Below are positions 42,665 through 50,837 of a stretch of DNA of 64,000 bases, one piece after another; position 1 is the stretch's first letter; the number at the start of each line of letters is the position of its first letter. The position numbers and the translations under genes were made by a program. Source of the stretch: Cloacimonetes bacterium SCGC AAA252-N17 (GTDB lineage: Bacteria > Cloacimonadota > Cloacimonadia > JGIOTU-2); the NCBI GenBank assembly GCA_000404785.1, contig ASNI01000006.1, positions 5,462 through 69,461 on the forward strand, in the 5' to 3' direction. A model generated the notes under the pieces. The model did not search any database, was not told the origin of the DNA, and worked only from the letters and a program-made list of their open reading frames with translations.

Positions 42665-43777
42665 ATGAAAGTTAAATTTTTAGATTTAAAATCACAATAT
42701 TTGTCAATCAAAGAAGAAATAGATAATGCAATTCAGAATGTTTTATTGGATTCTGCATTTACTTCTGGTCCTTATGTAAGATCATTTGAAGATAATTTTG
42801 CAAAACGTCATACTGCTAAATATTGTGTTGCAGTTAATTCTGGGACTGCTGCCCTGCATGCCTCTTTAATGGCTTTGGATATCAAAGCTGGTGACGAAGT
42901 TATTGTTCCTGCCAATACTTTTTTTTCAACTCCTCTTTCAGTAACATTGACTGGAGCCACTCCAGTTTTTGTTGATTGTGAAAGCGATTATTTTAATATC
43001 GATGTAAATGAGATTGAAAATGCAATTACAGGTAAAACAAAAGCAATTATTGCAGTGCATCTTTATGGTCAACCATCACAAATAGATAAAATTAAAGCGA
43101 TTGCAGATAAACATGGTTTATATCTAATTGAAGATTGTGCTCAAGCACATATTGCAAAGTATAAAGAAGGATTTGTCGGAAATTTTGGAAAATGTGGTTG
43201 TTTCAGTTTCTATTGTGGCAAAAACTTAGGTGCTTATGGCGAAGGCGGAGCGATTATTACTAATGATGAAACTCTATATGAAAAATTGTTAATGATTAGA
43301 AATATTGGTATGTCTCGAAAATACTATCATGATTTGATAGGTCATAATTACAGAATGTCAGGTATGCAAGGTGCAATCCTCGATGTTAAGTTGAAACATT
43401 TAGATGAATGGACTGATACACGCAGAAAAAATGCTGATTTGTACAGAAGATATTTAGCTGATTGCAGTGAGATAATATTACCAAATGAAATGGATAATAT
43501 TAAGCACGTATATCATCTTTTTGTTATTAGAACTCAAAAGAGAGATAAGCTCATGCATTTCCTTGATAATAATCAAATACAAACCGGCATTCACTATCCA
43601 ATACCTTGTCATCTGCAAAAAGCGTATGATTATTTAAACTATAAAATAGGAGATTTCCTTATAACTGATAAATTGGCTAATGAAATAATTTCTCTTCCAA
43701 TGTCTGAGCAATTAAAAGAAGAAGAAATTAGGTATGTCTCTTGGAAAATAAAGGAATTTTTTAGTAATAGAGTTTGA
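42665..43777 (+). CDS. DegT/DnrJ sugar aminotransferase (FdtB/QdtB-like)
   Basis: This 370-residue PLP enzyme opens VKFLDLKSQYLSIKEEIDNA, then AVNSGTAALHASLMALDIKA, YLIEDCAQAHIAKYK and CFSFYCGKNLGAYGEGGAII, whose lysine (about residue 187) binds PLP. The start and the Y-C-G-K-N-L-G-A-Y-G motif are typical of 3-aminotransferases of dTDP-3-keto-6-deoxy sugars. Its probable substrate comes from the RmlB-like and cupin proteins upstream. It is separated from them by a repeat region, so it may have its own promoter. Confidence 0.85.
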   Translation: MKVKFLDLKSQYLSIKEEIDNAIQNVLLDSAFTSGPYVRSFEDNFAKRHTAKYCVAVNSGTAALHASLMALDIKAGDEVIVPANTFFSTPLSVTLTGATPVFVDCESDYFNIDVNEIENAITGKTKAIIAVHLYGQPSQIDKIKAIADKHGLYLIEDCAQAHIAKYKEGFVGNFGKCGCFSFYCGKNLGAYGEGGAIITNDETLYEKLLMIRNIGMSRKYYHDLIGHNYRMSGMQGAILDVKLKHLDEWTDTRRKNADLYRRYLADCSEIILPNEMDNIKHVYHLFVIRTQKRDKLMHFLDNNQIQTGIHYPIPCHLQKAYDYLNYKIGDFLITDKLANEIISLPMSEQLKEEEIRYVSWKIKEFFSNRV

Positions 43778-43879
43778 TCTGTGGTATATAGAAAATTGGA
43801 CTTTCTGGCTTGATGTTAAAATTATTTTTATGACAGTATTTAGCAGGCAATCTAAATTAAATGCGTTTTAATATATTTT

Positions 43880-43928
43880 AGTTTGGGGGTTTAGGAGTTT
43901 AGAGGTTTAGAGGGTTAGAGGTTTAGAA
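43880..43928. repeat. Left flanking repeat of a four-helix-bundle cassette (GTTTAGAGG-type)
   Basis: Low-complexity run of GTTTAGA-G units immediately before the four-helix gene at 43929. It is the reverse complement in pattern of the CTTCTAAAC units at 44353-44440 beyond the gene, so the cassette has inverted flanks. Confidence 0.8.
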
Positions 43929-44291
43929 GTGCATACATATTCATTTGAAAAACTTTAAGTATGGAAATTAGCAAAAGATTTTGTTATTAAAATTTACAGG
44001 ATAACAGAGAAATTTCCAAAATCAGAAAAATTTGGAATAGTAGATCAAATAAGACGTTCTTCAGTTTCTGTACCTACCAATTTATCCGAGGGAAGTGGAA
44101 GGCAAACAGGAAGAGATAAAGCACATTTCACACAAATTGCTTATGGCAGCATAATGGAGTGCTTGAATCTATTAATTATTTCTCGTGATTTGGAGTATAT
44201 TTCTCAAGATGAATTAGATGATTTAAGATCTGATATCGAAAGAATTACAAAGAAACTTTCAAATTTACGCCTATCACAACTAAACAACTAA
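43929..44291 (+). pseudogene. Four-helix-bundle protein gene with nonsense codon
   Basis: From GTG 43929 the frame reads VHTYSFEKL, then TAA at 43956, then VWKLAKDFVIKIYRITEKFP, FGIVDQIRRSSVSVPTNLSE and GSGRQTGRDKAHFTQIAYGS down to a TAA at 44289. Apart from the stop at codon 10 this is a complete S23-type protein of 120 codons; LEVWKLAKDF or LKVWKLAKDF would be the expected text. The remaining frame lacks another good initiator close by. A recent point mutation is likely. Confidence 0.85.
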
Positions 44292-44440
44292 GATAAGTTT
44301 AGAAGGTTAGGTGTGTAGAGTTTTATGTGTTTATTGGGTTAGAAGGTTATGGATTTTTTCTAAACTTCTAAACTTTTTTCCTAAACTTCTAAACTGTTTT
44401 TTCTAAACTTCTAAACTTTTTTTCTAAACTTCTATAACAA
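44292..44440. repeat. Right flanking repeats of the four-helix-bundle cassette
   Basis: A few TTTAGAAGG units are followed by at least five copies of CTAAACTTCTAAAC-type sequence separated by T-runs. These pair with the GTTTAGA units at 43880-43928. The T-runs after short palindromes could also act as a terminator. Confidence 0.75.
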
Positions 44441-44454
44441 AAAAAAGAGCCATC

Positions 44455-46002
44455 ATGAAAAAACTCCTCTTAACAATAATAGTCTTAACAACCCTCACTA
44501 CAATCTCCTTCGCAGACTATATCATCTCACCCAACGATCCCGTCTATTCATTTCTCGAAACAGCTCAAAACTTAGGTTATACAGAACAGTTAATATCTGT
44601 CTATCCCCAATATCATGATAAGGTCATTAATGACCTTACTCAATTGCTATCATTGGATATTGCAGTAAGTTATAAGAAACTTGCTGAATATCATTTAAAA
44701 AGAATTTCGCTTATCACTTCTTATGGATTTGAGTCAGCACTCTATCCGATAAAGAAAATTCCACAATCCTTCATCTCGATATTCAAGAATCGATCTCCGA
44801 AAAAAAGATTATTCCGATTTAAAAAAGGAGATACTGATCTATTTCTTTCCGGAATCATTGGAATAGATTATGATTTATTGAAATCAGATGCTGAAGATAA
44901 GCATCGTTTGCTAAAATATTATGGATTAGAGTTTGGTGGTAACATATCAGAGACTATTGGAATATTCTCTATATTCCGCAAAGGGCATTATACCTGCGAT
45001 GCCTATTTTACTCGAGCGGATTCTGTACAACTCATTTCTGATAATTGGGAAAATCCTGAAAAGGTAGAGATTCAGACAGAGTGCTTTTTGCAAACAAATT
45101 TATTAGATTTTTCTATTGGATATGGAAATTTTCAGTTTGGTAATGCCATAACTTCTTCAATTATTCTCAACAAGGATATTTCACCTTTTCCTTATATAAA
45201 AGTTTCAAAACAGTTCGGTGATTTCTCATACATATCTTTATATAGCCAATTAGTTCCGGATAGTCTGAAAGATGAAATAGAATATGAATCCAAATCCTAT
45301 GCGCTACAAATGCTATCTTATCAAACCGATAAATTGTTCTTAGCCATTGGTGAATGCTCAATTTATGGTGACAGGAATTTTGATATTTCCTATTCCACAC
45401 CCTTAATTATGTACAAGCTGGTAGATTTTGCAAATCAATCCAGAGATAATGTAAATGCTTTTTTAATCACAAATTATTCTCCATTCAATGGTTTTCTTAT
45501 TTATAATAATTTATTTATTGATGATGTAAAGTTGAGTAGATTAACAACTAATGAATATTTGTCAGGATTCGCTGAACAGCTTGGAGTAAGTTATTCATTT
45601 GAAAAGTTACCATTAAATATCACTTTTGAAGGAACCGCTATTGGACCGAGAACATATTGCCACCGCAGGGATTTAGTTTACAGTCATAGAAATCAATTAC
45701 TCGGTTATCCGAATGGCTCTAATCAACTTAATCTTGCGATTCAGGCTCAATATTTATTACCAGGTCTGGAATGTAAAGTGCTATATTCAAATATGCAGCA
45801 GGGCAGTATTAGTAATGATCCTTTCAAGCCGCAGCCCAATACTAAATTCTTAGCTGGTGAAATCAGCAGGACACAAAATATTGTTGCTTCGATAAATTAT
45901 AGTTTTACACCGGAATTGAAGTTTCATCTCAGATATGAATATGAGAATACAGATGATAAGGTGAAGAATTATGTTTATTCGGGAATTGAGTTGAAATATT
46001 AG
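44455..46002 (+). CDS. Outer-membrane beta-barrel protein, Wzi-like capsule assembly family
   Basis: This 515-residue protein has a clear signal peptide (MKKLLLTIIVLTTLTTISFA, cut after residue 20). An N-terminal helical part with YSFLETAQNLGY and LISVYPQYHDKVINDL is followed by many alternating beta strands with GIIGIDYD, SIGYGNFQFGNAI and a terminal aromatic-rich strand ending GIELKY, as in outer-membrane barrels. This layout fits the capsule assembly Wzi family. It probably anchors or exports the polysaccharide made upstream. A decayed paralogue lies at 51728-52118. Confidence 0.72.
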   Translation: MKKLLLTIIVLTTLTTISFADYIISPNDPVYSFLETAQNLGYTEQLISVYPQYHDKVINDLTQLLSLDIAVSYKKLAEYHLKRISLITSYGFESALYPIKKIPQSFISIFKNRSPKKRLFRFKKGDTDLFLSGIIGIDYDLLKSDAEDKHRLLKYYGLEFGGNISETIGIFSIFRKGHYTCDAYFTRADSVQLISDNWENPEKVEIQTECFLQTNLLDFSIGYGNFQFGNAITSSIILNKDISPFPYIKVSKQFGDFSYISLYSQLVPDSLKDEIEYESKSYALQMLSYQTDKLFLAIGECSIYGDRNFDISYSTPLIMYKLVDFANQSRDNVNAFLITNYSPFNGFLIYNNLFIDDVKLSRLTTNEYLSGFAEQLGVSYSFEKLPLNITFEGTAIGPRTYCHRRDLVYSHRNQLLGYPNGSNQLNLAIQAQYLLPGLECKVLYSNMQQGSISNDPFKPQPNTKFLAGEISRTQNIVASINYSFTPELKFHLRYEYENTDDKVKNYVYSGIELKY

Positions 46003-46113
46003 ATGGGGGAAACGTTGAGAGAAAGAGACGTTGTGAAGGAGAGACTGGGGGACTTGGTGAAGGGGAGTTTGGACTAATAGGCGGTAGGGTGATAAGGCGA
46101 AAAATAGAGTATT
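46003..46113. repeat. Low-complexity GA-rich flank of a four-helix-bundle cassette
   Basis: The spacer is built of GAGAGAC, GGGGGACTTGG and GGTGAAGGGGAG units, loosely complementary to the CTCTCTATCTCTAAGTCTC run at 46515-46545 on the other side of the gene. No gene is present. Confidence 0.55.
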
Positions 46114-46485
46114 ATGAAAATAAGAACGCATAAAGATCTTGTAGTTTATCAATTAGCTTTTGATGCAGCAATGGAAATATTTGAAATTACAAAATTATTT
46201 CCTAAAGAAGAACGATATTCTTTAGTTGATCAAATGCGCAGAAGTTCTCGTTCTGTAGCAGCAAATATTGCAGAAGCTTTTAGGAAAAGAAAGTATCCAA
46301 AAGCTTTTATATCAAAATTATCAGATAGCGAATCTGAAGCTGCAGAAACTCAGGTGTGGTTAGAATTTACTTTGAAATGCAGATATATTGATGAAATTAC
46401 ATTTGATGATTTGTTTAATAATTATGATCATATAATTGGCAAACTTGTAAATATGAGTAGAGAGCCACAGAATTGGAGCATATGA
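46114..46485 (+). CDS. Four-helix-bundle protein (S23/IVS-type), copy A
   Basis: This 123-residue protein contains VVYQLAFDAAMEIFEITKLF, LVDQMRRSSRSVAANIAEAF and KLSDSESEAAETQVWLEFTL, the standard S23 pattern with the R-R-S/A-S-R-S-V-A-x-N-I-A-E motif. It is intact and equal in length to the paralogue at 48242, which it resembles along its whole length. The two bracket the nucleotide-sugar dehydrogenase gene. The cellular role is unknown; RNA binding is suggested by family members found in rRNA intervening sequences. Confidence 0.85.
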   Translation: MKIRTHKDLVVYQLAFDAAMEIFEITKLFPKEERYSLVDQMRRSSRSVAANIAEAFRKRKYPKAFISKLSDSESEAAETQVWLEFTLKCRYIDEITFDDLFNNYDHIIGKLVNMSREPQNWSI

Positions 46486-46601
46486 AATTTCAAGGCAGTC
46501 AATGATTTCTCACATTCTCTCTATCTCTAAGTCTCTTATTCGTTTAAATATCTTTGAACAATGTAAATAATCTAATAAACAAAATAAATTGAGGTTTACA
46601 T

Positions 46602-48140
46602 ATGATGAAAGCATCCCTCTCGCCCAACGGAACGGAATATAAACTTCCAACCGAATCTGAATCAGCGAATGAATTAAAAGAACTCAAGAAAATAACTGCC
46701 GAGCAACGAAAATTAGGACGCAAGATCGTAGCTGTGCAGGGGATGGGTTTTGTCGGCTGCGTGATGGCAGCAGTTGTTGCAGATGCAGTTGATGAAAAAG
46801 GAGAACCGCTCTATTTTGTGCATGGTCAGCAAAGAGCTTCTCTGCGTTCCTTTTGGAAAGTGCCGGTTATCAATCGAGGAATCCCACCGGTAAGTTCCTC
46901 CGATGTAGAAGTGCCAAAAATATTTCATAGAACTGTAGTTGAAAAGAAAACACTGAGAGCAACATGGCTCAATTATGCATATGAGGTGGCAGATATTGTG
47001 GTTGTAGATATTCAGTTGGATGCTACGAAACCTACTTTTGGAGATGCCTCTCAGGGCTATTGTGATATGTCTGCCTTTAGAGATGGCATGAAAAATCTTG
47101 GTATGCATATTTCTCCTGAATGTCTTATTCTTGTAGAAACAACTGTTCCGCCCGGAACATGCGAGAATGTCGTTAAGCCACTTATTGAAGAGGAATTTAA
47201 TAAACGTGGAATTGACATTGCAAAGAATCCTCCTTTGATCGCACATTCTTATGAGCGAGTTATGCCCGGTGCAAAGTATGTAAGCTCAATCCGAGATTTC
47301 TGGCGTGTATTTTCGGGAGTGAATGAAAAGAGTAAGTATATTGCTCGAGAGTTTTTAAACAATATTCTCGATACTGAGAAATATCCCCTTACTGAATTGG
47401 ATAACACAAATGCATCCGAACTTTCCAAGGTTATGGAAAATTCATATCGTGCAACGAATATTGCACTTACACTTGAATGGGCAAAGTGTGCGGAAAAGAT
47501 AGGTGTCGATATTCATAAAGTACGTGCTGCGATCCGCAAACGTAAAGGTACTCACGATAATTTATTGCGTCCAAGTTTAGGGGTGGGTGGATATTGTCTG
47601 ACGAAAGATCCTGTTCTGGCAAACTGGGCAATGGGTGCTATTTTTAATATTGATGATAAGCTGAAAATTGCAATAAATTCTGTTGATATTAATGATACAA
47701 TGCCATTACATACTATCGATCTTATCAAAGAAGAATATCCTGATTTGAAGGATGTAAAGATAGCTGTTTTGGGTGTTTCTTATTTAGAAAATTTAGGAGA
47801 CACGAGACATTCACCGTCCGAAACTCTGATAAAATTCTTGAATGAATATTGGGCAATTGTCAAAACCCACGATCCTTATGTGGAATATTGGGCAGAAATG
47901 GAGAATGTGCCGATTGAAAAATCACTATCCGATGCGCTAAAAGATGCAGATGTGGTCATTTTTGCTGTAGGTCATACGCAATACCTCGAGCTCGACCCGG
48001 ATGAGGTTGTTGCGATGACAGGGAAAAAACCTCTTATTATAGACTGCTCAAATTTTCTTAATGATGAGAAGATAAAGGCATATTTGAGAGCAGGATGTAA
48101 AGTCAAAGGTGTTGGGAAGGGACATATTGGGAAGCTGTGA
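46602..48140 (+). CDS. UDP-glucose/GDP-mannose dehydrogenase family (UDP-ManNAc-dehydrogenase-like)
   Basis: This 512-residue enzyme oxidises the C6 hydroxyl of a nucleotide sugar to a uronate. VAVQGMGFVGCVMAAVVADA (about residues 43-62) is the NAD loop; VETTVPPGTCENVVKPLIEE and NASELSKVMENSYRATNIAL follow. The catalytic cysteine is in SLGVGGYCLTKDPVLANW near residue 331. The C-domain ends with the usual H-S-P-S-E-T and HTQYLELDP segments. The first 40 residues are longer than usual. GAGG lies upstream of ATG 46602. It probably supplies a uronic acid to the polysaccharide. Confidence 0.85.
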   Translation: MMKASLSPNGTEYKLPTESESANELKELKKITAEQRKLGRKIVAVQGMGFVGCVMAAVVADAVDEKGEPLYFVHGQQRASLRSFWKVPVINRGIPPVSSSDVEVPKIFHRTVVEKKTLRATWLNYAYEVADIVVVDIQLDATKPTFGDASQGYCDMSAFRDGMKNLGMHISPECLILVETTVPPGTCENVVKPLIEEEFNKRGIDIAKNPPLIAHSYERVMPGAKYVSSIRDFWRVFSGVNEKSKYIAREFLNNILDTEKYPLTELDNTNASELSKVMENSYRATNIALTLEWAKCAEKIGVDIHKVRAAIRKRKGTHDNLLRPSLGVGGYCLTKDPVLANWAMGAIFNIDDKLKIAINSVDINDTMPLHTIDLIKEEYPDLKDVKIAVLGVSYLENLGDTRHSPSETLIKFLNEYWAIVKTHDPYVEYWAEMENVPIEKSLSDALKDADVVIFAVGHTQYLELDPDEVVAMTGKKPLIIDCSNFLNDEKIKAYLRAGCKVKGVGKGHIGKL

Positions 48141-48241
48141 CAGGGCGACGGGGTGACTTGGTGAGGGAGAGACTGAGAGAGACAGGCTGACTGGGTGAGA
48201 TTGAGATAAGATGAGAAATAATAAAAAAGGAGGAGGGTATA
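48141..48241. repeat. GTGACTTGGTGA-type flank of a four-helix-bundle cassette
   Basis: The sequence GACGGGGTGACTTGGTGAGG continues with GAGAGAC units. Reverse-complementary phrases (CACTTGGTCACTTAGTCAC) follow the gene at 48643-48670. A strong AAGGAGGAGGG ribosome-binding site ends the spacer, just before ATG 48242. Confidence 0.7.
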
Positions 48242-48613
48242 ATGAAAATAAGAGATCATAATGAATTGGATGTTTTTAATTTGTCTTTTGATAATGCGAT
48301 GAAAATATTTGAACTTTCTAAGAATTTCCCAAAAGAAGAAAAGTTTTCATTAACTGATCAGATTAGAAGAGCTTCGAGATCAGTTGCTACGAATATTGCT
48401 GAAGCATTTAGAAAAAGACGTTATCCTAAAGCGTTTGTAGCAAAACTTTCAGATTCTGAAGCAGAAGCTGCAGAAACTCAGGTCTGGTTAAAATTTTCCT
48501 ATGAATGCAGCTATATAGACAAACAGGTTTTCAACGAATTAATCCAAAGTTATGATTTTGTTCTGGGGAAATTGGTAAATATGAGCCGGCAACCAGAGCA
48601 ATGGACAACGTAA
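48242..48613 (+). CDS. Four-helix-bundle protein (S23/IVS-type), copy B
   Basis: The 123-residue paralogue of the gene at 46114: MKIRDHNELDVFNLSFDNAM, LTDQIRRASRSVATNIAEAF, KLSDSEAEAAETQVWLKFSY. It is well initiated, with AAGGAGGAGGG six or so bases before ATG. Its intact frame and strong ribosome-binding site suggest it is expressed. The partner or RNA target is not evident nearby. Confidence 0.87.
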   Translation: MKIRDHNELDVFNLSFDNAMKIFELSKNFPKEEKFSLTDQIRRASRSVATNIAEAFRKRRYPKAFVAKLSDSEAEAAETQVWLKFSYECSYIDKQVFNELIQSYDFVLGKLVNMSRQPEQWTT

Positions 48614-48720
48614 TATCCATCAGACTTTTTATAAATCTCAAAGTCACTTGGTCACTTAGTCACAAAGTCCCCAAATCACATAGTCCCAAAGTCTCTATGT
48701 CATAAAGTTACTAAATCATT
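48614..48720. repeat. Right flank of four-helix cassette B
   Basis: A run of CACTTGGTCAC, TTAGTCACAAAGTCC and CATAGTCCCAAAGTC units, imperfectly complementary to the GTGACTTGGTGA flank at 48141-48190. There is no coding sequence. Confidence 0.65.
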
Positions 48721-48767
48721 TAATACCACGAAAATACAATCCTTAATCCATTATACTTAACAAGCAT

Positions 48768-49793
48768 ATGATAATCTTATACTTTTTTTCCTTCTTCCTT
48801 ATTTTATTTGGAGTTTCATTATTCATTTCTTTTAAGAAAAAAAACTCAATTCAGCATTCTTACTCCATCATAATTCCTTGCAGAAACGAGGAGCACACCC
48901 TTCCAGTTCTTCTACACTCATTAGAAAATCTCAATTATCCGGAAAAATTATTTGAAGTGATCCTTATTGATGATGCTTCGAGTGACAGTACTTCTAAAAT
49001 AATTCAGGAATTCTGTAAAAATAGATCCAATTATACAGCAGTGCATATTGCCAATAAAAGTGAAGAGTATAAAGGCAAGAAGTATGCTCTTAAGAAGGGA
49101 ATTGAAAAAGCACAATTTGAAAATCTTCTTTTTACTGATGCTGATTGCATGATGCCTTCGAACTGGATAGACTCGTTTAATAAATTCATTTGCAAAAATG
49201 TTGGAATGGTAGTAGGATACTCACCCGAAAAAGGAGTTTCTTCTTTTCGGAGATTTTCACAGATCATTACTGCAGATTTTTATTGTGCCACGATAAATCT
49301 TGGAGTTCCCTTCAGTAACAATGGGAGGAATCTCTATATTAATAAAAAAGCTTACGAGCAGGTTGATGGATTCGAGAAGATAAAGAGCTTCACATGCGGA
49401 GAGGATAAGTTATTACTTAATCTCATTAAAAATACCCAGTTTAAAATCATATATAATTCTGACTGCAAGGTTTATACTCATCCTCAAATAAACGATTTTG
49501 CCAATCAGCAAAAACGCAGATACGGTCAATTTCCTTTATCGTCTCCGCTTTACAAAGTAGTTTCATTATTTATTCTTTTATTCTTTCTTTATATGCCATT
49601 CCATGTAATTTTTTATAAAGATTTGCTTGGTTTGTCGATATACTATGTTTCATTCTTGATTTTCTGGATTTCAGGTTTGATCAAACACAGGGAGTCCTTT
49701 CATTTCTTTGATCTGTTTTATATAATATTTTATCCATATTATTTGATTTATTATTCTCTGTTAGGGATGTTCAGCAAGTGGACGTGGAAATAA
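48768..49793 (+). CDS. GT2-family glycosyltransferase, membrane-anchored
   Basis: This 341-residue protein has an N-terminal membrane helix (residues 2-20), a GT-A domain with SIIIPCRNEEHTLPVLLHSL, VILIDDASSDSTSKII and LFTDADCMMP (the D-x-D motif), and a product-side motif in NQQKRRYGQFP. Two or three C-terminal membrane spans follow (about residues 260-335). It resembles processive or lipid-linked GT2 enzymes. The flippase-like protein at 50838, beyond the repeats, is a frequent companion. Confidence 0.85.
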   Translation: MIILYFFSFFLILFGVSLFISFKKKNSIQHSYSIIIPCRNEEHTLPVLLHSLENLNYPEKLFEVILIDDASSDSTSKIIQEFCKNRSNYTAVHIANKSEEYKGKKYALKKGIEKAQFENLLFTDADCMMPSNWIDSFNKFICKNVGMVVGYSPEKGVSSFRRFSQIITADFYCATINLGVPFSNNGRNLYINKKAYEQVDGFEKIKSFTCGEDKLLLNLIKNTQFKIIYNSDCKVYTHPQINDFANQQKRRYGQFPLSSPLYKVVSLFILLFFLYMPFHVIFYKDLLGLSIYYVSFLIFWISGLIKHRESFHFFDLFYIIFYPYYLIYYSLLGMFSKWTWK

Positions 49794-49800
49794 TAGTTGA

Positions 49801-50039
49801 TTGTCACTCTGATCAGCCAGTGGGCGGAGAAGAGTCTCCCAAAAGTAATTGTCATTCTGGAGCACATTCGCTTTGCTCAGTATAAGCCATGTGCTGAGCG
49901 TAGCGAATGCATCCGCGAAGAATCTCCCGAAAGTAATTGTCATTCTGGAGCGCAGCGAAGAATCTCCCGAAAGCGTTAATTTATCCTCTTTTGAGATCCT
50001 TCGTCAGGAATTAAAATTCCTTCCTCGAGGATGACAAGA
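49801..50039. repeat. MITE-like GTCATTCTGG element with three left arms
   Basis: Left arms TTGTCA-TCTGG...GAAGAATCTCCC occur at about 49801, 49850 and 49936, followed by a right arm GAGATCCTTCGTC...CTCGAGGATGACAAG ending near 50038. The ends are inverted copies of one another. The GIY-YIG nuclease gene starts 16 bases after it. Confidence 0.85.
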
Positions 50040-50054
50040 AAGTAGTAAAAAAAG

Positions 50055-50348
50055 ATGCCACTCACCAAAACCTATTATGTGTATATAATGACTAATAACT
50101 CAAAGACTCTTTACACAGGTGTAACAAATAATCTGGAAAGAAGAGTCTTTGAGCATAAACATGGTACTGTTAGAGGTTTCACAAAAAAGTATAATATTGA
50201 TCAACTTGTGCATTATGAATCCTGTCCTGACATAAATGGAGCAATAAATAGAGAAAAGCAAATCAAAGGTTGGCTTAGAATCAAAAAGATCGAGTTAATT
50301 GAAAGTGTTAATCCAGAATGGAAGGACCTTAGTTATGGCTGGTTTTAG
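50055..50348 (+). CDS. GIY-YIG nuclease domain protein
   Basis: This 97-residue single-domain protein belongs to the small UvrC-like/YhbQ-type GIY-YIG group. YYVYIMTNNSKTLYTGVTNN holds the Y-V-Y-I...Y-T-G-V core (about residues 7-26), NLERRVFEHK the catalytic arginine, and a glutamate occurs in AINREKQIKGW, the metal site. All key residues are present. It lies precisely between two inverted-repeat elements (49801-50039 and 50373-50504), which may indicate a repeat-linked endonuclease. A role in DNA repair is the alternative. Confidence 0.88.
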   Translation: MPLTKTYYVYIMTNNSKTLYTGVTNNLERRVFEHKHGTVRGFTKKYNIDQLVHYESCPDINGAINREKQIKGWLRIKKIELIESVNPEWKDLSYGWF

Positions 50349-50372
50349 TGATTAATAGGTTAAAAAGCAAGA

Positions 50373-50504
50373 TTGTCATTCTGGAGGAGCACATTCGCTT
50401 TGCTCAGTATAAACTCCGCGAAGAATCTGGCAAAAACATTGATCTATCCTCTTGGGGAGATCCTTCGTCACCCCAATGAATTGGGGATTCCTCGAGGATG
50501 ACAA
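50373..50504. repeat. MITE-like GTCATTCTGG element, short form
   Basis: Opens TTGTCATTCTGGAGGAGC and closes CTCGAGGATGACAAG. Left arm ends GAAGAATCTGG, right arm begins GGGAGATCCTTCGTC, and an inner palindrome CCCCAATGAATTGGGG sits in the right arm. It lies 24 bases after the GIY-YIG stop. Confidence 0.85.
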
Positions 50505-50515
50505 GGAAGGGGAAA

Positions 50516-50811
50516 TTGTCATTCTGGTGAATGTCAGTTTCAACTGACTGAAGAAGAATCTCCCGAAAGTAATTGTCATCCCAGTTAAATAAAAAAAAGA
50601 TTTAACGGGATAAATTCTGGAGCACTTTCGCTTTGTTCAGTATAAGCCATGTGCTGAGCGTAGCGAATGCATCCGCGAAGAATCTCCCGAAAACATTAAT
50701 TTATCCTCTTGGGAGATCCTTTCCGTCTTCATTTCAGTCTTCGCTACACTACGCCCAGACATGACGCCGTGACAGGCGGTCACTTCACTCAGACAGCTGG
50801 CTGATGACAAA
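50516..50811. repeat. MITE-like GTCATTCTGG element, long composite form
   Basis: Two left arms (50516 and about 50575), the second carrying a CCCAGTTAAAT/ATTTAACGGGA hairpin, are followed by GAAGAATCTCCC, GGGAGATCC and a right part made of the CGCCCAGACATGACGCCGTG phrase, closing at CTGATGACAA. The GTTAAAT hairpin family and the GTCATTC family are thus nested in one element. Confidence 0.8.
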
Positions 50812-50837
50812 GTAATGTGTATGACAATCAAAATTAA

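Noticed and set aside
49797..50034. Three short open frames in the repeat region before the GIY-YIG gene
   Set aside because: They are translations of the GTCATTCTGG repeat (text such as EESPES and CHSGAQRRI), seen wherever this repeat occurs.
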